Part shown: in pieces, positions 26,453-34,863 of the stretch
How the letters are laid out: each line of letters starts with the position of its first letter
Numbering within the stretch: the stretch's first letter is position 1
DNA from: Eubacterium sp. MSJ-21
GTDB taxonomy: Bacteria; Bacillota; Clostridia; Lachnospirales; Lachnospiraceae
Assembly (NCBI RefSeq): GCF_018918185.1
Contig: NZ_JAHLPZ010000007.1
Coordinates: forward strand, 97,344-161,343
DNA length: 64,000 bases
Direction of reading: 5' to 3'
The notes under the pieces: generated by a model
The model's input: the letters and a program-made list of their open reading frames with translations, nothing else
Told to the model about the DNA's origin: nothing
Databases searched by the model: none
Position numbers and translations under genes: made by a program

Positions 26453-27958
26453 ATGGATAAAACGATAACATGGATACAGAAAATACTGCGAATATGTGCG
26501 CATATGGACGATTATACTGCGGAAGATGCGCAAATGATTTTTCCAGGTATACATCATGACTATGTGCAGTTTTCAGCACAGGAACAACAAAAAATCAAGG
26601 ATATACTGCTGAGCCAGCTCGAAAAGAGAGATCTGTTGTTTGTGCTTTCGATATTGATAAAAAATGGGGCGGCAGATGTGTGGATGCCGTTGGCATTGCA
26701 AGTCGTAGAGGCATTAGATTTTGACCCTGTGATACGTAGTATGTTAGAGGTACAAGTGAATGCGGTGAGTCATACCCGGTATTTAGAAGCTAGAGCGTTT
26801 CATGCCAATACTGTTCGGAAGTGGGAGAAAGAAATCCCGATTATGCAGACGTATAGAGAGGTTGCAGATCGAAATCAAAATAGGATCGTGATTGTGACAG
26901 AACAGTTGATATCTGAGCTGCACGCACCAACAAAATCAGTTTTGGAAATGGCGTATCTTTTGAAGCATGTCATGGGGTATGAGGTTTTGCTTGTAGTGCT
27001 TCCATGTAATGCAGGTGAGGTGTATGATCTTTGGTATAAAGCATGTGCGATGAATGCGGACGATAGTTATGAGACTGCTCCAATTAGGAGGAGTTATAAA
27101 GGAGAAGAATTTTTTGGATATCAAGTCAGCATGGAAGTAGGGAATGTCCGGGATTATTCTATGATATTGTCCTATATTCTTGAATGGAATCCGTTATTTG
27201 TATTTAGTATGGGAACTATAAATCCGGTGGCAGATGTGCTGGCGAAATATACGACAGTCGTTGCGCAAAGCATGTCTACAGTATTGCCGGTGTCTGAGGC
27301 GCAGATCCTTATTGATCTGGGAGAAAATGATGCATTACTCGCGCAGCTTCCGCAGAAATTTGTGCGGTTTTCGAAGGTTTCACATTATTTTGGGGAACCA
27401 AAGATGGTTCATACAAGAGAGATGTATGGAATCAAAGACGGTCAGTTTGTCTGTGTTGTCGTGGGAAACCGGTTGGAACAGGAACTGGATGAAGCATTCA
27501 TCCACCTGGTGCAGAGTATAACGAGGCAAAATCATGAAGTGGCATTTGTATTTATTGGTGGTTTGGAAGAAAAAAAGAAGCTTTTGCAAGAGGCTATATC
27601 GCAGTCACAATTGTACTTTATAGATTATTGCACAGATCTGTTGGGGATATATAGGATTATGGACTTGTATGTAAATCCAGATCGAAACGGTGGCGGGTAT
27701 AGTGCAGCAATGGCACTTGCGTCGAGCCTTCCGGTAATTACGCTTGATCATGGAGATGTAGCACTTCATGCGGGCTCTGATTTCTTGGTTTCCGATTACA
27801 ACGAGATGCAGCAGGAAATTTTGCACTATGCAGAAGATTCGATGTATAGAGCGCTACAACAGAAACAAGCAGAAAAATGTGCTGAATCAATGACAGAAGA
27901 AAAGATGTATCAGGACATGCAGAATAATATAAACAAGATAATAAAAGAGATTATATAG
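26453..27958 (+). CDS. GT-B type glycosyltransferase-like protein
   Basis: A 501-residue protein. The first 130 residues are helical. The rest looks like two Rossmann halves: RIVIVTEQLISELHAPTKSV opens the first and FVCVVVGNRLEQELDEAF the second. The donor-binding-like segment YVNPDRNGGGYSAAMALASS with LPVITLDHGDVA is typical of retaining GT4-like enzymes, with the usual conserved Glu replaced by Gly/Tyr context. It probably adds a sugar to the flagellar or surface glycan; donor and acceptor cannot be read off. GGGGGGAG precedes the ATG. It follows pseC by 19 bases in the same operon. Confidence 0.72.
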   Translation: MDKTITWIQKILRICAHMDDYTAEDAQMIFPGIHHDYVQFSAQEQQKIKDILLSQLEKRDLLFVLSILIKNGAADVWMPLALQVVEALDFDPVIRSMLEVQVNAVSHTRYLEARAFHANTVRKWEKEIPIMQTYREVADRNQNRIVIVTEQLISELHAPTKSVLEMAYLLKHVMGYEVLLVVLPCNAGEVYDLWYKACAMNADDSYETAPIRRSYKGEEFFGYQVSMEVGNVRDYSMILSYILEWNPLFVFSMGTINPVADVLAKYTTVVAQSMSTVLPVSEAQILIDLGENDALLAQLPQKFVRFSKVSHYFGEPKMVHTREMYGIKDGQFVCVVVGNRLEQELDEAFIHLVQSITRQNHEVAFVFIGGLEEKKKLLQEAISQSQLYFIDYCTDLLGIYRIMDLYVNPDRNGGGYSAAMALASSLPVITLDHGDVALHAGSDFLVSDYNEMQQEILHYAEDSMYRALQQKQAEKCAESMTEEKMYQDMQNNINKIIKEII

Positions 27959-27986
27959 TAAAAAACATTTTATTTTGGGAGAAAAA

Positions 27987-29117
27987 ATGATCGATTTTAA
28001 CATAGCGCCTTATTCAGGTAATGAAATTGAATATATGATGCAGGCTGTTACAAACAAGAAGATCTGCGGGGATGGTCCATTTACAAAGAAATGTCATCAG
28101 TGGTTTGAAGAACGGTTTGGCGCGCAGAAAGTGCTGCTTACAACAAGCGGCACAACGGCTCTTGAAATGGCAACCATTCTATGTGGCTTAAAAGAAGGGG
28201 ACGAGGTGATTTTGCCTAGTTATACGTTCTCGAGTACAGCGACGTCTATCGTTCTAACCGGAGCGAAGCTGGTATTTGTTGATATCCGTCCGGACACGAT
28301 GAATATTGACGAAACAAAAATCGAAGCAGCAATTACAGATAAGACGAGGGCAATCATGGTCGTGCATTATGCGGGCGTGGCTTGTGAGATGGATACAATC
28401 ATGGATATTGCCAGACGACATAATCTGAAAGTGATCGAAGATGCAGCACAGGGCGTTATGAGTACATACAAGGGTAGATATCTTGGAACAATCGGAGACT
28501 TCGGATGCTATTCTTTCCATGAGACAAAGAATTATTCTATGGGAGAAGGCGGTGCCCTGGTTATTAATCATCCGGAATATAATGAGAGAGCCGAAATCCT
28601 GAGAGAAAAAGGGACGAACCGGGCGAAGTTTTTCCGTGGACAGGTGGACAAATATACATGGGTGGATTATGGAAGCAGTTATCTGCCAAGTGATTTAAAT
28701 GCAGCATATTTGTATGCCCAGTTGGAGAAGGCGGATGAGATTAATGAGAATCGATTAAAATCGTGGAATCATTATAATGAAGCGTTTAAGAATTTGCAGG
28801 AAGCGGGAAAGCTGGAATTACCTACAATTCCGGAGGAATGTGTGCATAATGCACATATGTATTATATAAAATTAAAAGACTTAAAGCAGCGGACAGAATT
28901 CTTATCCTATATGCGGGAGAATGGTGTTTATACTGTATTTCATTATATTCCGCTTCATTCTTCCACGGCGGGGATGCGGTTTGGAACCTTCCGTGGGGAG
29001 GATAAATATACGACTTTGGAAAGTGAGCGGTTAGCTAGATTGCCGATGTATTATGGGTTGTCAGAAAAAGATTTGAAGTATGTTATAAAAAAGGTCTTAG
29101 AGTTTTTCGACGAATAA
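27987..29117 (+). CDS. dTDP-4-amino-4,6-dideoxygalactose-type transaminase (WecE/RffA-like)
   Basis: A 376-residue DegT/DnrJ/EryC1 aminotransferase with SGTTALEMATILCGLKEGDE, VILPSYTFSSTATSIVLTGA, IEDAAQGVMSTYKGRYLGTI and the PLP-lysine block FHETKNYSMGEGGALVIN. HETKNY-GEGGA is the WecE/RffA hallmark. WecE makes dTDP-Fuc4N from a dTDP-4-keto sugar, so this gene hints at a second amino sugar besides pseudaminic acid. I chose ATG 27987 (TTG 27975 also in frame) because GGGAG lies just upstream. No RmlA or RmlB for a dTDP precursor is in the window, so the nucleotide part of the call is uncertain. Confidence 0.8.
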   Translation: MIDFNIAPYSGNEIEYMMQAVTNKKICGDGPFTKKCHQWFEERFGAQKVLLTTSGTTALEMATILCGLKEGDEVILPSYTFSSTATSIVLTGAKLVFVDIRPDTMNIDETKIEAAITDKTRAIMVVHYAGVACEMDTIMDIARRHNLKVIEDAAQGVMSTYKGRYLGTIGDFGCYSFHETKNYSMGEGGALVINHPEYNERAEILREKGTNRAKFFRGQVDKYTWVDYGSSYLPSDLNAAYLYAQLEKADEINENRLKSWNHYNEAFKNLQEAGKLELPTIPEECVHNAHMYYIKLKDLKQRTEFLSYMRENGVYTVFHYIPLHSSTAGMRFGTFRGEDKYTTLESERLARLPMYYGLSEKDLKYVIKKVLEFFDE

Positions 29118-29134
29118 TTGGGAGGAGACATGAT

Positions 29135-30136
29135 ATGATTTTAGTATTTGGAGCAACAGGATACGTGGGGAGGTATTTATGCCCATATTTAAAGAAAAAA
29201 GGATATGACGTTTTGGCGTTAGGAAGATCTGAGAAAGTTAAAAATTTCTTGGAAGATAGAGAAATAAAATTTCAATATTGTGATCTGGAAGATGAAAGTG
29301 CTTTTGACAAAATTGACACAAGCGATGTTGAAGCGATTGTTGATCTGTCGGCTTGCCTTGCGGAATTGGAGACGCCGGTTGAAAAGTTCTTTCGGGTTAA
29401 TACGTTGGGCGCGTATAGAATTTTGGAATTTGCCAGACAAAATAATATAAAAAAGGTGATAGTTACATCGTCTCATAAGGTATATAACGATATAAATAAA
29501 GACGGAAAAATATCGGAAAAAGATGGTATATCATTTACAGGGGATCACTCTCCATATATAATTTCCAAAATTGCTGCAGAAAATTTTGTGGAATATTACA
29601 ATAAAGATTTTGGAATGCAGGCGATTGCTCTTCGGTTAACAGGTGTTCATGGCTACGGCGAGATACTTGGCCATTTGAATGCGGATGGATCTTATGTAAA
29701 AAGCACGTTTGAAAAATTCTTTGAGGCGGCATTAAAGGGAGACCGTATGGAGGTATGGGGAAACTGTGAGATAAAGCGAGATCATATTTACATAAAAGAT
29801 GTACTGCGTGCAATCGAGGCGGCTATCACAAGCGAAAACGCGAAAGGAATTTATAATATTGCTACAGGGGTAGGATATTCGCAATTAGATGAGGCGTGGG
29901 CTCTGGCGGAAGTTTTTATGACAACGAAAAAATCAGAGGTCGTTGAATGCCCTGAAAAACCAGGTCTGAGTCGGGGATATATTTATGATATAAGCAAAGC
30001 GAAACAGGAAATTGGATGGGAACCTAAGTATGTTGATTTGGTAGAAATGCTCCGGGATTATAAAAAAGAATGGAAGAGGAAGGAATACCATAATTACCAT
30101 TATATTAGAAAAGAGGATCAACCGGTTACGTTATAA
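29135..30136 (+). CDS. NAD-dependent epimerase/dehydratase (extended SDR)
   Basis: A 333-residue sugar-nucleotide SDR. The N-terminal NAD motif is VFGATGYVGRYL. Catalytic Ser is in VIVTSSHKVYND and the YxxxK pair in SPYIISKIAAENFVEYY. A C-terminal block is NCEIKRDHIYIKDVLRAI. Reaction type (epimerase, reductase or dehydratase) cannot be fixed from motifs. It sits between two aminotransferase-like genes, so it probably supplies a keto-sugar or adjusts its stereochemistry. The DNA here is clearly more AT-rich than the flagellar part, suggesting separate ancestry for this stretch. Confidence 0.83.
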   Translation: MILVFGATGYVGRYLCPYLKKKGYDVLALGRSEKVKNFLEDREIKFQYCDLEDESAFDKIDTSDVEAIVDLSACLAELETPVEKFFRVNTLGAYRILEFARQNNIKKVIVTSSHKVYNDINKDGKISEKDGISFTGDHSPYIISKIAAENFVEYYNKDFGMQAIALRLTGVHGYGEILGHLNADGSYVKSTFEKFFEAALKGDRMEVWGNCEIKRDHIYIKDVLRAIEAAITSENAKGIYNIATGVGYSQLDEAWALAEVFMTTKKSEVVECPEKPGLSRGYIYDISKAKQEIGWEPKYVDLVEMLRDYKKEWKRKEYHNYHYIRKEDQPVTL

Positions 30137-30139
30137 GTT

Positions 30140-31168
30140 ATGAATGTATGGAGTTTGAAGGACAATTATTTTTGTACAGGAAGGGCAGCAACTGCTATCT
30201 ATCTGATTTTGAAGGCAGAGAATATGCAGGGGAAAAAGGTGCTATTCCCTGCCAATATATGTTATGCGGCAATATACCCTGCGATTTATGCGGGGGGTGA
30301 ACCTGTTTTTTGTGATATCGATCAAGTGGATGGAAATGTTACCTATGAGGGGGTTTGCGAATACATTGGTCAAGTAGCGGCAATGGTAATACCGCATATG
30401 TACGGGAATCCGGTGCAGGATATAGAAAAAATTCAGCAGTTATGTAATAGAAATAAAATTCTTTTTATCGAGGACTGTGCATCGGCTATGGGGGCATCTG
30501 TGAATTCAGGAAGATGCGGTTCTTTTGGGGACTATTCCATATTTAGCACAGGTTATTCAAAGACCATAGATATTGGAAATGGCGGTTTTCTTCTGACAAA
30601 CCGATCCATTGCGAAGATTCAAAGATATTATGAAGACTTACCGGTGTGGAATAAAGAAATCGAAGAAAACGAATCTTTCTTCTCAAAATTATATCGATTA
30701 ATAAGAAATAATGATAAGCAGACACTGGACAAGTATATATGGAAAGGGATTCAAGACAATCTGAAAGATATGTTTTTGTATCAATATCCTAAAATCGATG
30801 AACAAATACAACGTGCAGTCGCACAATTGGATGCAACCATAGGATTAAGAAGAAAGAAACAGGAACTCTATGAAAATCAGATTATTGAAACGGAGTTTAT
30901 ACGAAAATATACGTTTTATGATGGCGCTGTACCATGGAGATTCTGCCTTTTGGTTTCGGAAGAAAAAAAACGGATGCTGATTGATAAACTGTTGGAGAAG
31001 AGGCTTCCGGTCAGTGATTGGTACCCGGTTGTAACACCGATATTTGGAGCTGAAAACCTTTATGGTAACGCATATACGATGGAAAAAAGAATCATTAATT
31101 TTCCGTTACTGATTGATGATTTCGAAATACAAAGAATATGTAATGCCATAAACCAGTTGAATTTATAG
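30140..31168 (+). CDS. DegT/DnrJ/EryC1-like PLP protein, short divergent type (paralogue of 19847)
   Basis: A 342-residue sugar-aminotransferase-fold protein. It has CTGRAATAIYLILKAENMQG, GKKVLFPANICYAAIYPAIY, VIPHMYGNPVQDIEKIQQL, FIEDCASAMGA and a Lys in FSTGYSKTIDIGNGGFLLTN. The order and wording of blocks match the short protein at 19847 better than the full-length PseC or WecE types, so the two are divergent paralogues in one operon. It starts 4 bases after the SDR gene and is followed by an ATP-grasp gene; SDR plus PLP protein plus ATP-grasp could make and attach an unusual amino compound. That is inference. Confidence 0.74.
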   Translation: MNVWSLKDNYFCTGRAATAIYLILKAENMQGKKVLFPANICYAAIYPAIYAGGEPVFCDIDQVDGNVTYEGVCEYIGQVAAMVIPHMYGNPVQDIEKIQQLCNRNKILFIEDCASAMGASVNSGRCGSFGDYSIFSTGYSKTIDIGNGGFLLTNRSIAKIQRYYEDLPVWNKEIEENESFFSKLYRLIRNNDKQTLDKYIWKGIQDNLKDMFLYQYPKIDEQIQRAVAQLDATIGLRRKKQELYENQIIETEFIRKYTFYDGAVPWRFCLLVSEEKKRMLIDKLLEKRLPVSDWYPVVTPIFGAENLYGNAYTMEKRIINFPLLIDDFEIQRICNAINQLNL

Positions 31169-31182
31169 AAAAGGTATAGACA

Positions 31183-32312
31183 ATGAAAAAATTAGCAATT
31201 ATAGGAGCCTCATATCTACAGAAACCATTAATTGAACGGGCAAAGAAATTAGGATACGAGACACACGTTTTTGCATGGGCGGCAAATGATGTGGGTGAGA
31301 AGATTGCGGATTATTTCTATCCGATTAGTATTGTCGAGAAGAAAGAAATTTTAGATGTATGCAGACAGATAGGAATTTGTGGTATTTGCACAATTGCTTC
31401 TGATCTGGCTGCGGTGACTGTGAATTATGTGGCAAATGAATTGGAACTTCCGGGAAATTCAGAGGAAGCATCTTTGCGGGCAAGTAATAAGTATTGTATG
31501 CGCAAGGCGTTTTTTGCAGGAAACTGCCCGTCCCCCAAGAGCATTCGGGTGTCTTGCGTGGAAGATTTGAAAGATGTCCAATTGAAGTATCCTATTATTG
31601 TTAAACCATTGGATCGCTCGGGGAGCCGAGGCATAACAAAACTTCCGGATGCAGAAGGATTAGAAAAGGCGATTGCGGATGCAATCGAACAGGGATTTGA
31701 AAAATATGCGTTGGTAGAAGAATTTGTAGTTGGAGAAGAGTACAGCGTTGAATGTATTTCCTATCATGGCGAACACCATTTCCTTGCGATGACAAAGAAA
31801 TACACCACCGGAGCACCTCATTTTATTGAGACAGGACATGTGGAACCATCTGGAGTGTCGGGAGATATGCTGGAACAGGTAAAACGGGTCGTGTTTCATG
31901 CGTTGGATACCTTGAAGATAACCGACAGTGCATCACATACGGAGCTAAAAATATCGGAATCGGGAGATATCAAGCTGATAGAAATTGGCGGTCGTATGGG
32001 CGGTGATTACATTGGCAGTGATCTGGTGCGGATGTCAACGGGAATTGATTTTGTACGTGCGGTTATTCAGGTTGCAGCCGGAGAAAAACCGGATTTGAGC
32101 AAAATGCAAAGGAAGTAGCGGCAGTTCGTTTTGTGCTTGATGAAAAAGATAAGGTAGCGTTGGAACAATTGGAGAAAGAACATCCGGAATATATCGTGAA
32201 GAAAGAGCTTCGTGAGGGAAAAGGTGAGGTTGTAGACAGTTCCACAAGACGAGGTGTCTGCCTGATGCATGCAGATACATTTGAGGAGCTGAAGCCATAT
32301 CTTCCGGATTAA
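31183..32312 (+). pseudogene. ATP-grasp (CarB-like) ligase with a frameshift near the 3' end
   Basis: The first frame (31183-32118, 311 residues) is a good ATP-grasp carboxylate-amine ligase: YPIIVKPLDRSGSRGITKLP, VEEFVVGEEYSVECISYHGE and IKLIEIGGRMGGDYIGSD. It stops early, just after SKMQRK. Reading one frame over from the AAAA tract at 32101-32104 continues the family's C-terminal domain, NAKEVAAVRFVLDEKDK to PYLPD, stopping at 32312. Adding one A to that tract restores a single frame of about 376 residues. This can be a real recent mutation, a phase-variable tract (short for that) or a sequencing error. The catalytic core is intact in the first frame. Confidence 0.82.
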
Positions 32313-32348
32313 GGAAATAACGATGGAAGTACATCGGAGGAGATAGAA

Positions 32349-32411
32349 ATGCGTAACAAAACAATGGATATAGCTAAGAGAATCTTAAATGGCATATTTT
32401 TTCATTTTTGA
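32349..32411 (+). pseudogene. Truncated start of an unknown gene
   Basis: A 20-codon frame beginning MRNKTMDIAKRIL follows a strong ribosome site (GGAGGAG, 32334-32340) and ends abruptly in AT-rich DNA. A good ribosome site with almost no gene after it suggests the surviving 5' end of a deleted gene. It could also be chance. Confidence 0.3.
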
Positions 32412-32560
32412 TAAAAAATTACCAATTTTTTCTATTAAATTTTTGCCTGCTCCAATGAAAGATGACATGTATCCTGTAATTTAGACACAGTAGTTTCCTT
32501 CGTGAGTTATTTTGTTTCATTTACACCATTATCTGGACTTTATCAATATATTTCTATAAG
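32412..32560. other. AT-rich spacer without recognisable features
   Basis: This stretch has no reading frame of note on either strand, only several T- and A-runs. It links the truncated start at 32349 to the DUF4143 remnant at 32573 and is probably leftover DNA of the same decayed region. Confidence 0.4.
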
Positions 32561-32572
32561 GAGGCAAAATCT

Positions 32573-32775
32573 ACGATAGAATTGGAGTTTCTTGTCACGA
32601 ATGAAGATGGTGTGATTCCGATTGATGTGAAAGCAGGGAAGAAAAAGCGAATTCCCTGAACCGTGTTTTGAAATCAGGTATTTGTAAATATGGTTACAAG
32701 TTAGCGTCTCAAAATGTTGGGGTAAGTGACAAACGGATTACAATCCCACTCTATATGCTGAAGTTTAATTTGTAG
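32573..32775 (+). pseudogene. C-terminal remnant of a DUF4143-type AAA ATPase
   Basis: The frame from 32573 reads TIELEFLVTNEDGVIPIDVK then AGKKKRIP and stops. Shifted by one frame it continues NSLNRVLKSGICKYGYKLAS, QNVGVSDKRITIPLYMLKF and stops at 32775. The pattern -(E/L)xFLV-DG-IPI-VKAG- followed by KYGYKLAS and a hydrophobic end matches the C-terminal DUF4143 nuclease-like domain of ATP-binding proteins common in Clostridia. The whole AAA domain is missing and a frameshift is present, so it is dead. It marks a decayed junction. Confidence 0.7.
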
Positions 32776-32784
32776 ATTGACTAT

Positions 32785-32822
32785 CAAAAAACACCAAAGC
32801 CGGGCTTACAGCAGCCCGGCTT
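32785..32822 (-). terminator. Rho-independent terminator of the reverse-strand glycosyltransferase
   Basis: AAGCCGGGCT (32797-32806) pairs exactly with AGCCCGGCTT (32813-32822). Read on the reverse strand, the stem is followed by TTGGTGTTTTTTG. The stop codon of the reverse gene lies at the edge of the loop, so gene end and terminator overlap. The opposite direction lacks a T-run, so forward termination is doubtful. Confidence 0.8.
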
Positions 32823-34008
32823 CCTTCAACATTGTTACAATTCTTGCATCGTAACTGTGATATTCCTTCACTTTCTCGTATCCGTTTTTTGCAATCTGTT
32901 TCCGTTCATCATCGTGTGCCAGATAATAGTCGATTTTGGCGAGCATATCCGGGATGCTGTCATAGAGGACGATATCTTCGTCCGGGACGAAAATCTCCGG
33001 AATCTCAGCTTGATAATTTGATAGTACGAAGCCGCCACATGCCATGAGATCGAAGATACGGAGTGGCAGGCCGGTTTTGATTGGGCGGTTCGTCATATTC
33101 AGGTTGATCTTGCTGCATTTGATGATCTGCGGCATCATATTGTTGGAATCTGCACCGCCACGATATCTGACATGTTTTAGCGGTGCGGTATCGGTCAGCG
33201 TCCATAGGTCAAATTGATAGTTGATTCCCTGCTTTCGTAATTCCTCAAAATGCGTTCCGATTGCATTGCAGGTGCGGATGCGTTCCTGTTCGGTGCATTT
33301 GTAACCGAGATAGGTGTCGGCAACGATACCTTTCACATCTTCGCAGTAATCTTCTCCAAGTGGCATCCAGCCAGCATATTTCTTGAATTCTTGTGCCCAT
33401 TCATCTGTAATGGAATCTTCTAATAGATTATAACCATAGACATTTAATTGGGCATTGATTAGTCCGTTGGCATAGCCGCGCATCTCATCTGGGAGATCCT
33501 TTTCAATCGAATTATAGCGGGTTTTCTCGGAATACAGAGAACCCACAAAAGAGATATCGCAGTCGTAATTTTGATGATCTTCGGCGGTTACCTTTATTTT
33601 ATCCCATGTTGCAACATCTGCGCCCATTGGCAGATGGAAAATACAGTCTGGATTCGCGGGTGAAAATTTCTCCCATTGCATACGATCTAAGACAAAAATC
33701 CGGTTAGTTGGGTAGGTGATTGTCTCTGAATAAAGTTGGAAACTTGGGCAATCCACCGTCCAGGACAGATATGGTAGTTTAAATACCTTGCAACACCGCG
33801 CTACGATTGGCTGAAAATTCACTGAGAACACGCAGGAAACATCTGGATTTTCCTGAATTATGCAGGCAAGTGCTTCCAGATAACCTTTGTCATAATCGAC
33901 ACTTTCGAATTCGCGATCCATGGTAATCATTGTAATGCCTAACCGTTGCATTGCATTGGTAATTCCTTTTTCACAGATGCTTCCCCATTTGCAAAATATG
34001 ATCTTCAT
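32806..34008 (-). CDS. CgeB-like glycosyltransferase (DUF3880 / Glyco_trans_1_2 type)
   Basis: A 400-residue protein in the only reverse-strand unit of this region. It has an N-terminal Rossmann-like half (MKIIFCKWGSICEKGITNAM, DRMQWEKFSPANPDCIFHLP) and a C-terminal block typical of Glyco_trans_1_2: INLNMTNRPIKTGLPLRIFD, LMACGGFVLSNYQAEIPEIF. I start at the ATG complementary to 34006-34008, preceded by GGGGAG; an upstream in-frame ATG at 34131 has no such site and precedes the promoter. It is flanked on both sides by decayed genes, so it may be a recent arrival or the survivor of a rearranged locus. Target unknown. Confidence 0.78.
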   Translation of the reverse strand: MKIIFCKWGSICEKGITNAMQRLGITMITMDREFESVDYDKGYLEALACIIQENPDVSCVFSVNFQPIVARCCKVFKLPYLSWTVDCPSFQLYSETITYPTNRIFVLDRMQWEKFSPANPDCIFHLPMGADVATWDKIKVTAEDHQNYDCDISFVGSLYSEKTRYNSIEKDLPDEMRGYANGLINAQLNVYGYNLLEDSITDEWAQEFKKYAGWMPLGEDYCEDVKGIVADTYLGYKCTEQERIRTCNAIGTHFEELRKQGINYQFDLWTLTDTAPLKHVRYRGGADSNNMMPQIIKCSKINLNMTNRPIKTGLPLRIFDLMACGGFVLSNYQAEIPEIFVPDEDIVLYDSIPDMLAKIDYYLAHDDERKQIAKNGYEKVKEYHSYDARIVTMLKEAGLL

Positions 34009-34048
34009 AATTGTAGCTCCCCGCTTTCTTCTGAAGTAATATAAGGAT

Positions 34049-34077
34049 ATTATAATCGAGATGTACGGGGGATGCAA
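34049..34077 (-). promoter_or_regulatory. Promoter of the reverse-strand glycosyltransferase
   Basis: On the reverse strand TTGCAT (34077-34072) and TATAAT (34054-34049) are 17 bases apart, about 40 bases before the chosen start. This is close to the vegetative consensus and supports the ATG at 34008 over the upstream one. Confidence 0.7.
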
Positions 34078-34142
34078 TGTTGCAAATGATTGTGGCTGCA
34101 TTTTTGTGAAAAGTATGTGGCAAACGAACACTGCCGCTTACC

Positions 34143-34521
34143 TATGATCCATTCTTTAAGAGAATCTTCAATACTGACATTCACCCGGATCGATTATCCT
34201 GACTGGTATCTGCGATACTTGGGCAGGAAGTAACGGTGACTGAAACTCTGGCGAATGAGAAATCAATATCTGCATCATGGAACAACAGTTTTTGATACAG
34301 GATTGGAATTGGATCTTTTACAGGAATTCTACCTGATATCTCTTGACGTATTCTGTGAAGTTGGATATGCTAAAGATGATAACGAGCTTACGGCGTGGCT
34401 GTCATTACTTGCAACGAATACATATGAAGACGCAGAACTTCTATGTCAGAAATATCCATGGATGGAGGGAATCTTCGCGGAGATTTCGGAATATGTCCAT
34501 AATCCTGAGGAGACAATATGA
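34143..34521 (+). pseudogene. Remnant of a PD-(D/E)XK nuclease-type transposase (Rpn-like)
   Basis: The first frame gives YDPFFKRIFNTDIHPDRLS, an in-frame stop, then LVSAILGQEVTVTETLANE. A second frame from 34255 gives HHGTTVFDTGLELDLLQEFY, LISLDVFCEVGYAKDDNELT and AWLSLLATNTYEDAELL. Both parts fit the Rpn/PD-(D/E)XK nuclease family transposases that are abundant in Lachnospiraceae: N-terminal FKxxF-PDIHPERLS-LGQ-V, then the dimer and helical region. The middle with the catalytic residues is deleted, and a stop and a frameshift are present. Confidence 0.6.
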
Positions 34522-34572
34522 AGTGGCCTCACAATTGTAGATTCGTGGATTTACCTGTAAAATATTATTTGT

Positions 34573-34656
34573 ACGAATAATAATGTGGCAACAACAGCAA
34601 TAGCAAGAGGATTAGCATGTTTTATCTGGGGTATGATGACGGAACATATAAGTTAG
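34573..34656 (+). pseudogene. IS110-type transposase C-terminal remnant
   Basis: A 27-codon frame reads NNNVATTAIARGLACFIWGM then MTEHIS and stops. It resembles the last residues of IS110/IS902 transposases (…ALxAIARKLxxxIWxMLT…). It is too short for certainty, but the neighbouring decayed DNA and the adjacent inverted repeat support an old insertion sequence end. Confidence 0.5.
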
Positions 34657-34738
34657 TAGAATATTCATCTGATTTTGTCAAGGATGCTTCGCATCGCCAT
34701 TGGCAACAAGTCCCTGACAGAATCATCTGAATATTCTT
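34657..34738. repeat. Imperfect inverted repeat between IS110 and pseC remnants
   Basis: Arms 34657-34680 and 34715-34738 are near-exact reverse complements (about 20 of 24 positions, sharing GAATATTCA and TGATT-TGTCA). A small inner hairpin, GATGC TTC GCATC (34683-34695), lies between them. The whole could be an insertion-sequence end or a small palindromic element. It begins right after the IS110-like stop codon. Confidence 0.5.
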
Positions 34739-34741
34739 ATT

Positions 34742-34837
34742 ATGAGCATATTACTTTGCCCGAGAATGACGGATCAGGATGTAAGTGATGTAATTCATGC
34801 GGTAAGAAAAGTTGTGGAGAATTATAAAATTAATTAA
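34742..34837 (+). pseudogene. C-terminal scrap of a second PseC-like aminotransferase
   Basis: A 31-codon frame, MSILLCPRMTDQDVSDVIHA then VRKVVENYKIN, aligns without gaps to the last residues of the intact PseC at 25237 (MSIPLYPKMTDKDVQDVIQT then VTKVVGNYRR). It has no ribosome site and no upstream coding. So a pseC-like gene once stood here and was removed up to its last 31 codons, most likely by the rearrangement that left the transposon remnants just before it. Confidence 0.75.
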
Positions 34838-34863
34838 ATATGTATGGGAGGAGTAAATACATA

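Noticed and set aside
27987..29117. Treating the WecE-like gene as a second PseC
   Set aside because: It has HETKNY-GEGGA around the PLP lysine and lacks the PseC blocks present at 25237.
31183..32312. Programmed frameshift in the ATP-grasp gene
   Set aside because: The site lacks a slippery heptamer followed by a strong hairpin or pseudoknot; a plain one-base loss is simpler.
34009..34131. Upstream extension of the reverse-strand glycosyltransferase to an ATG at 34131
   Set aside because: The extension would start before the TTGCAT/TATAAT promoter and lacks a ribosome site; the GGGGAG-preceded ATG at 34008 fits the family N-terminus.
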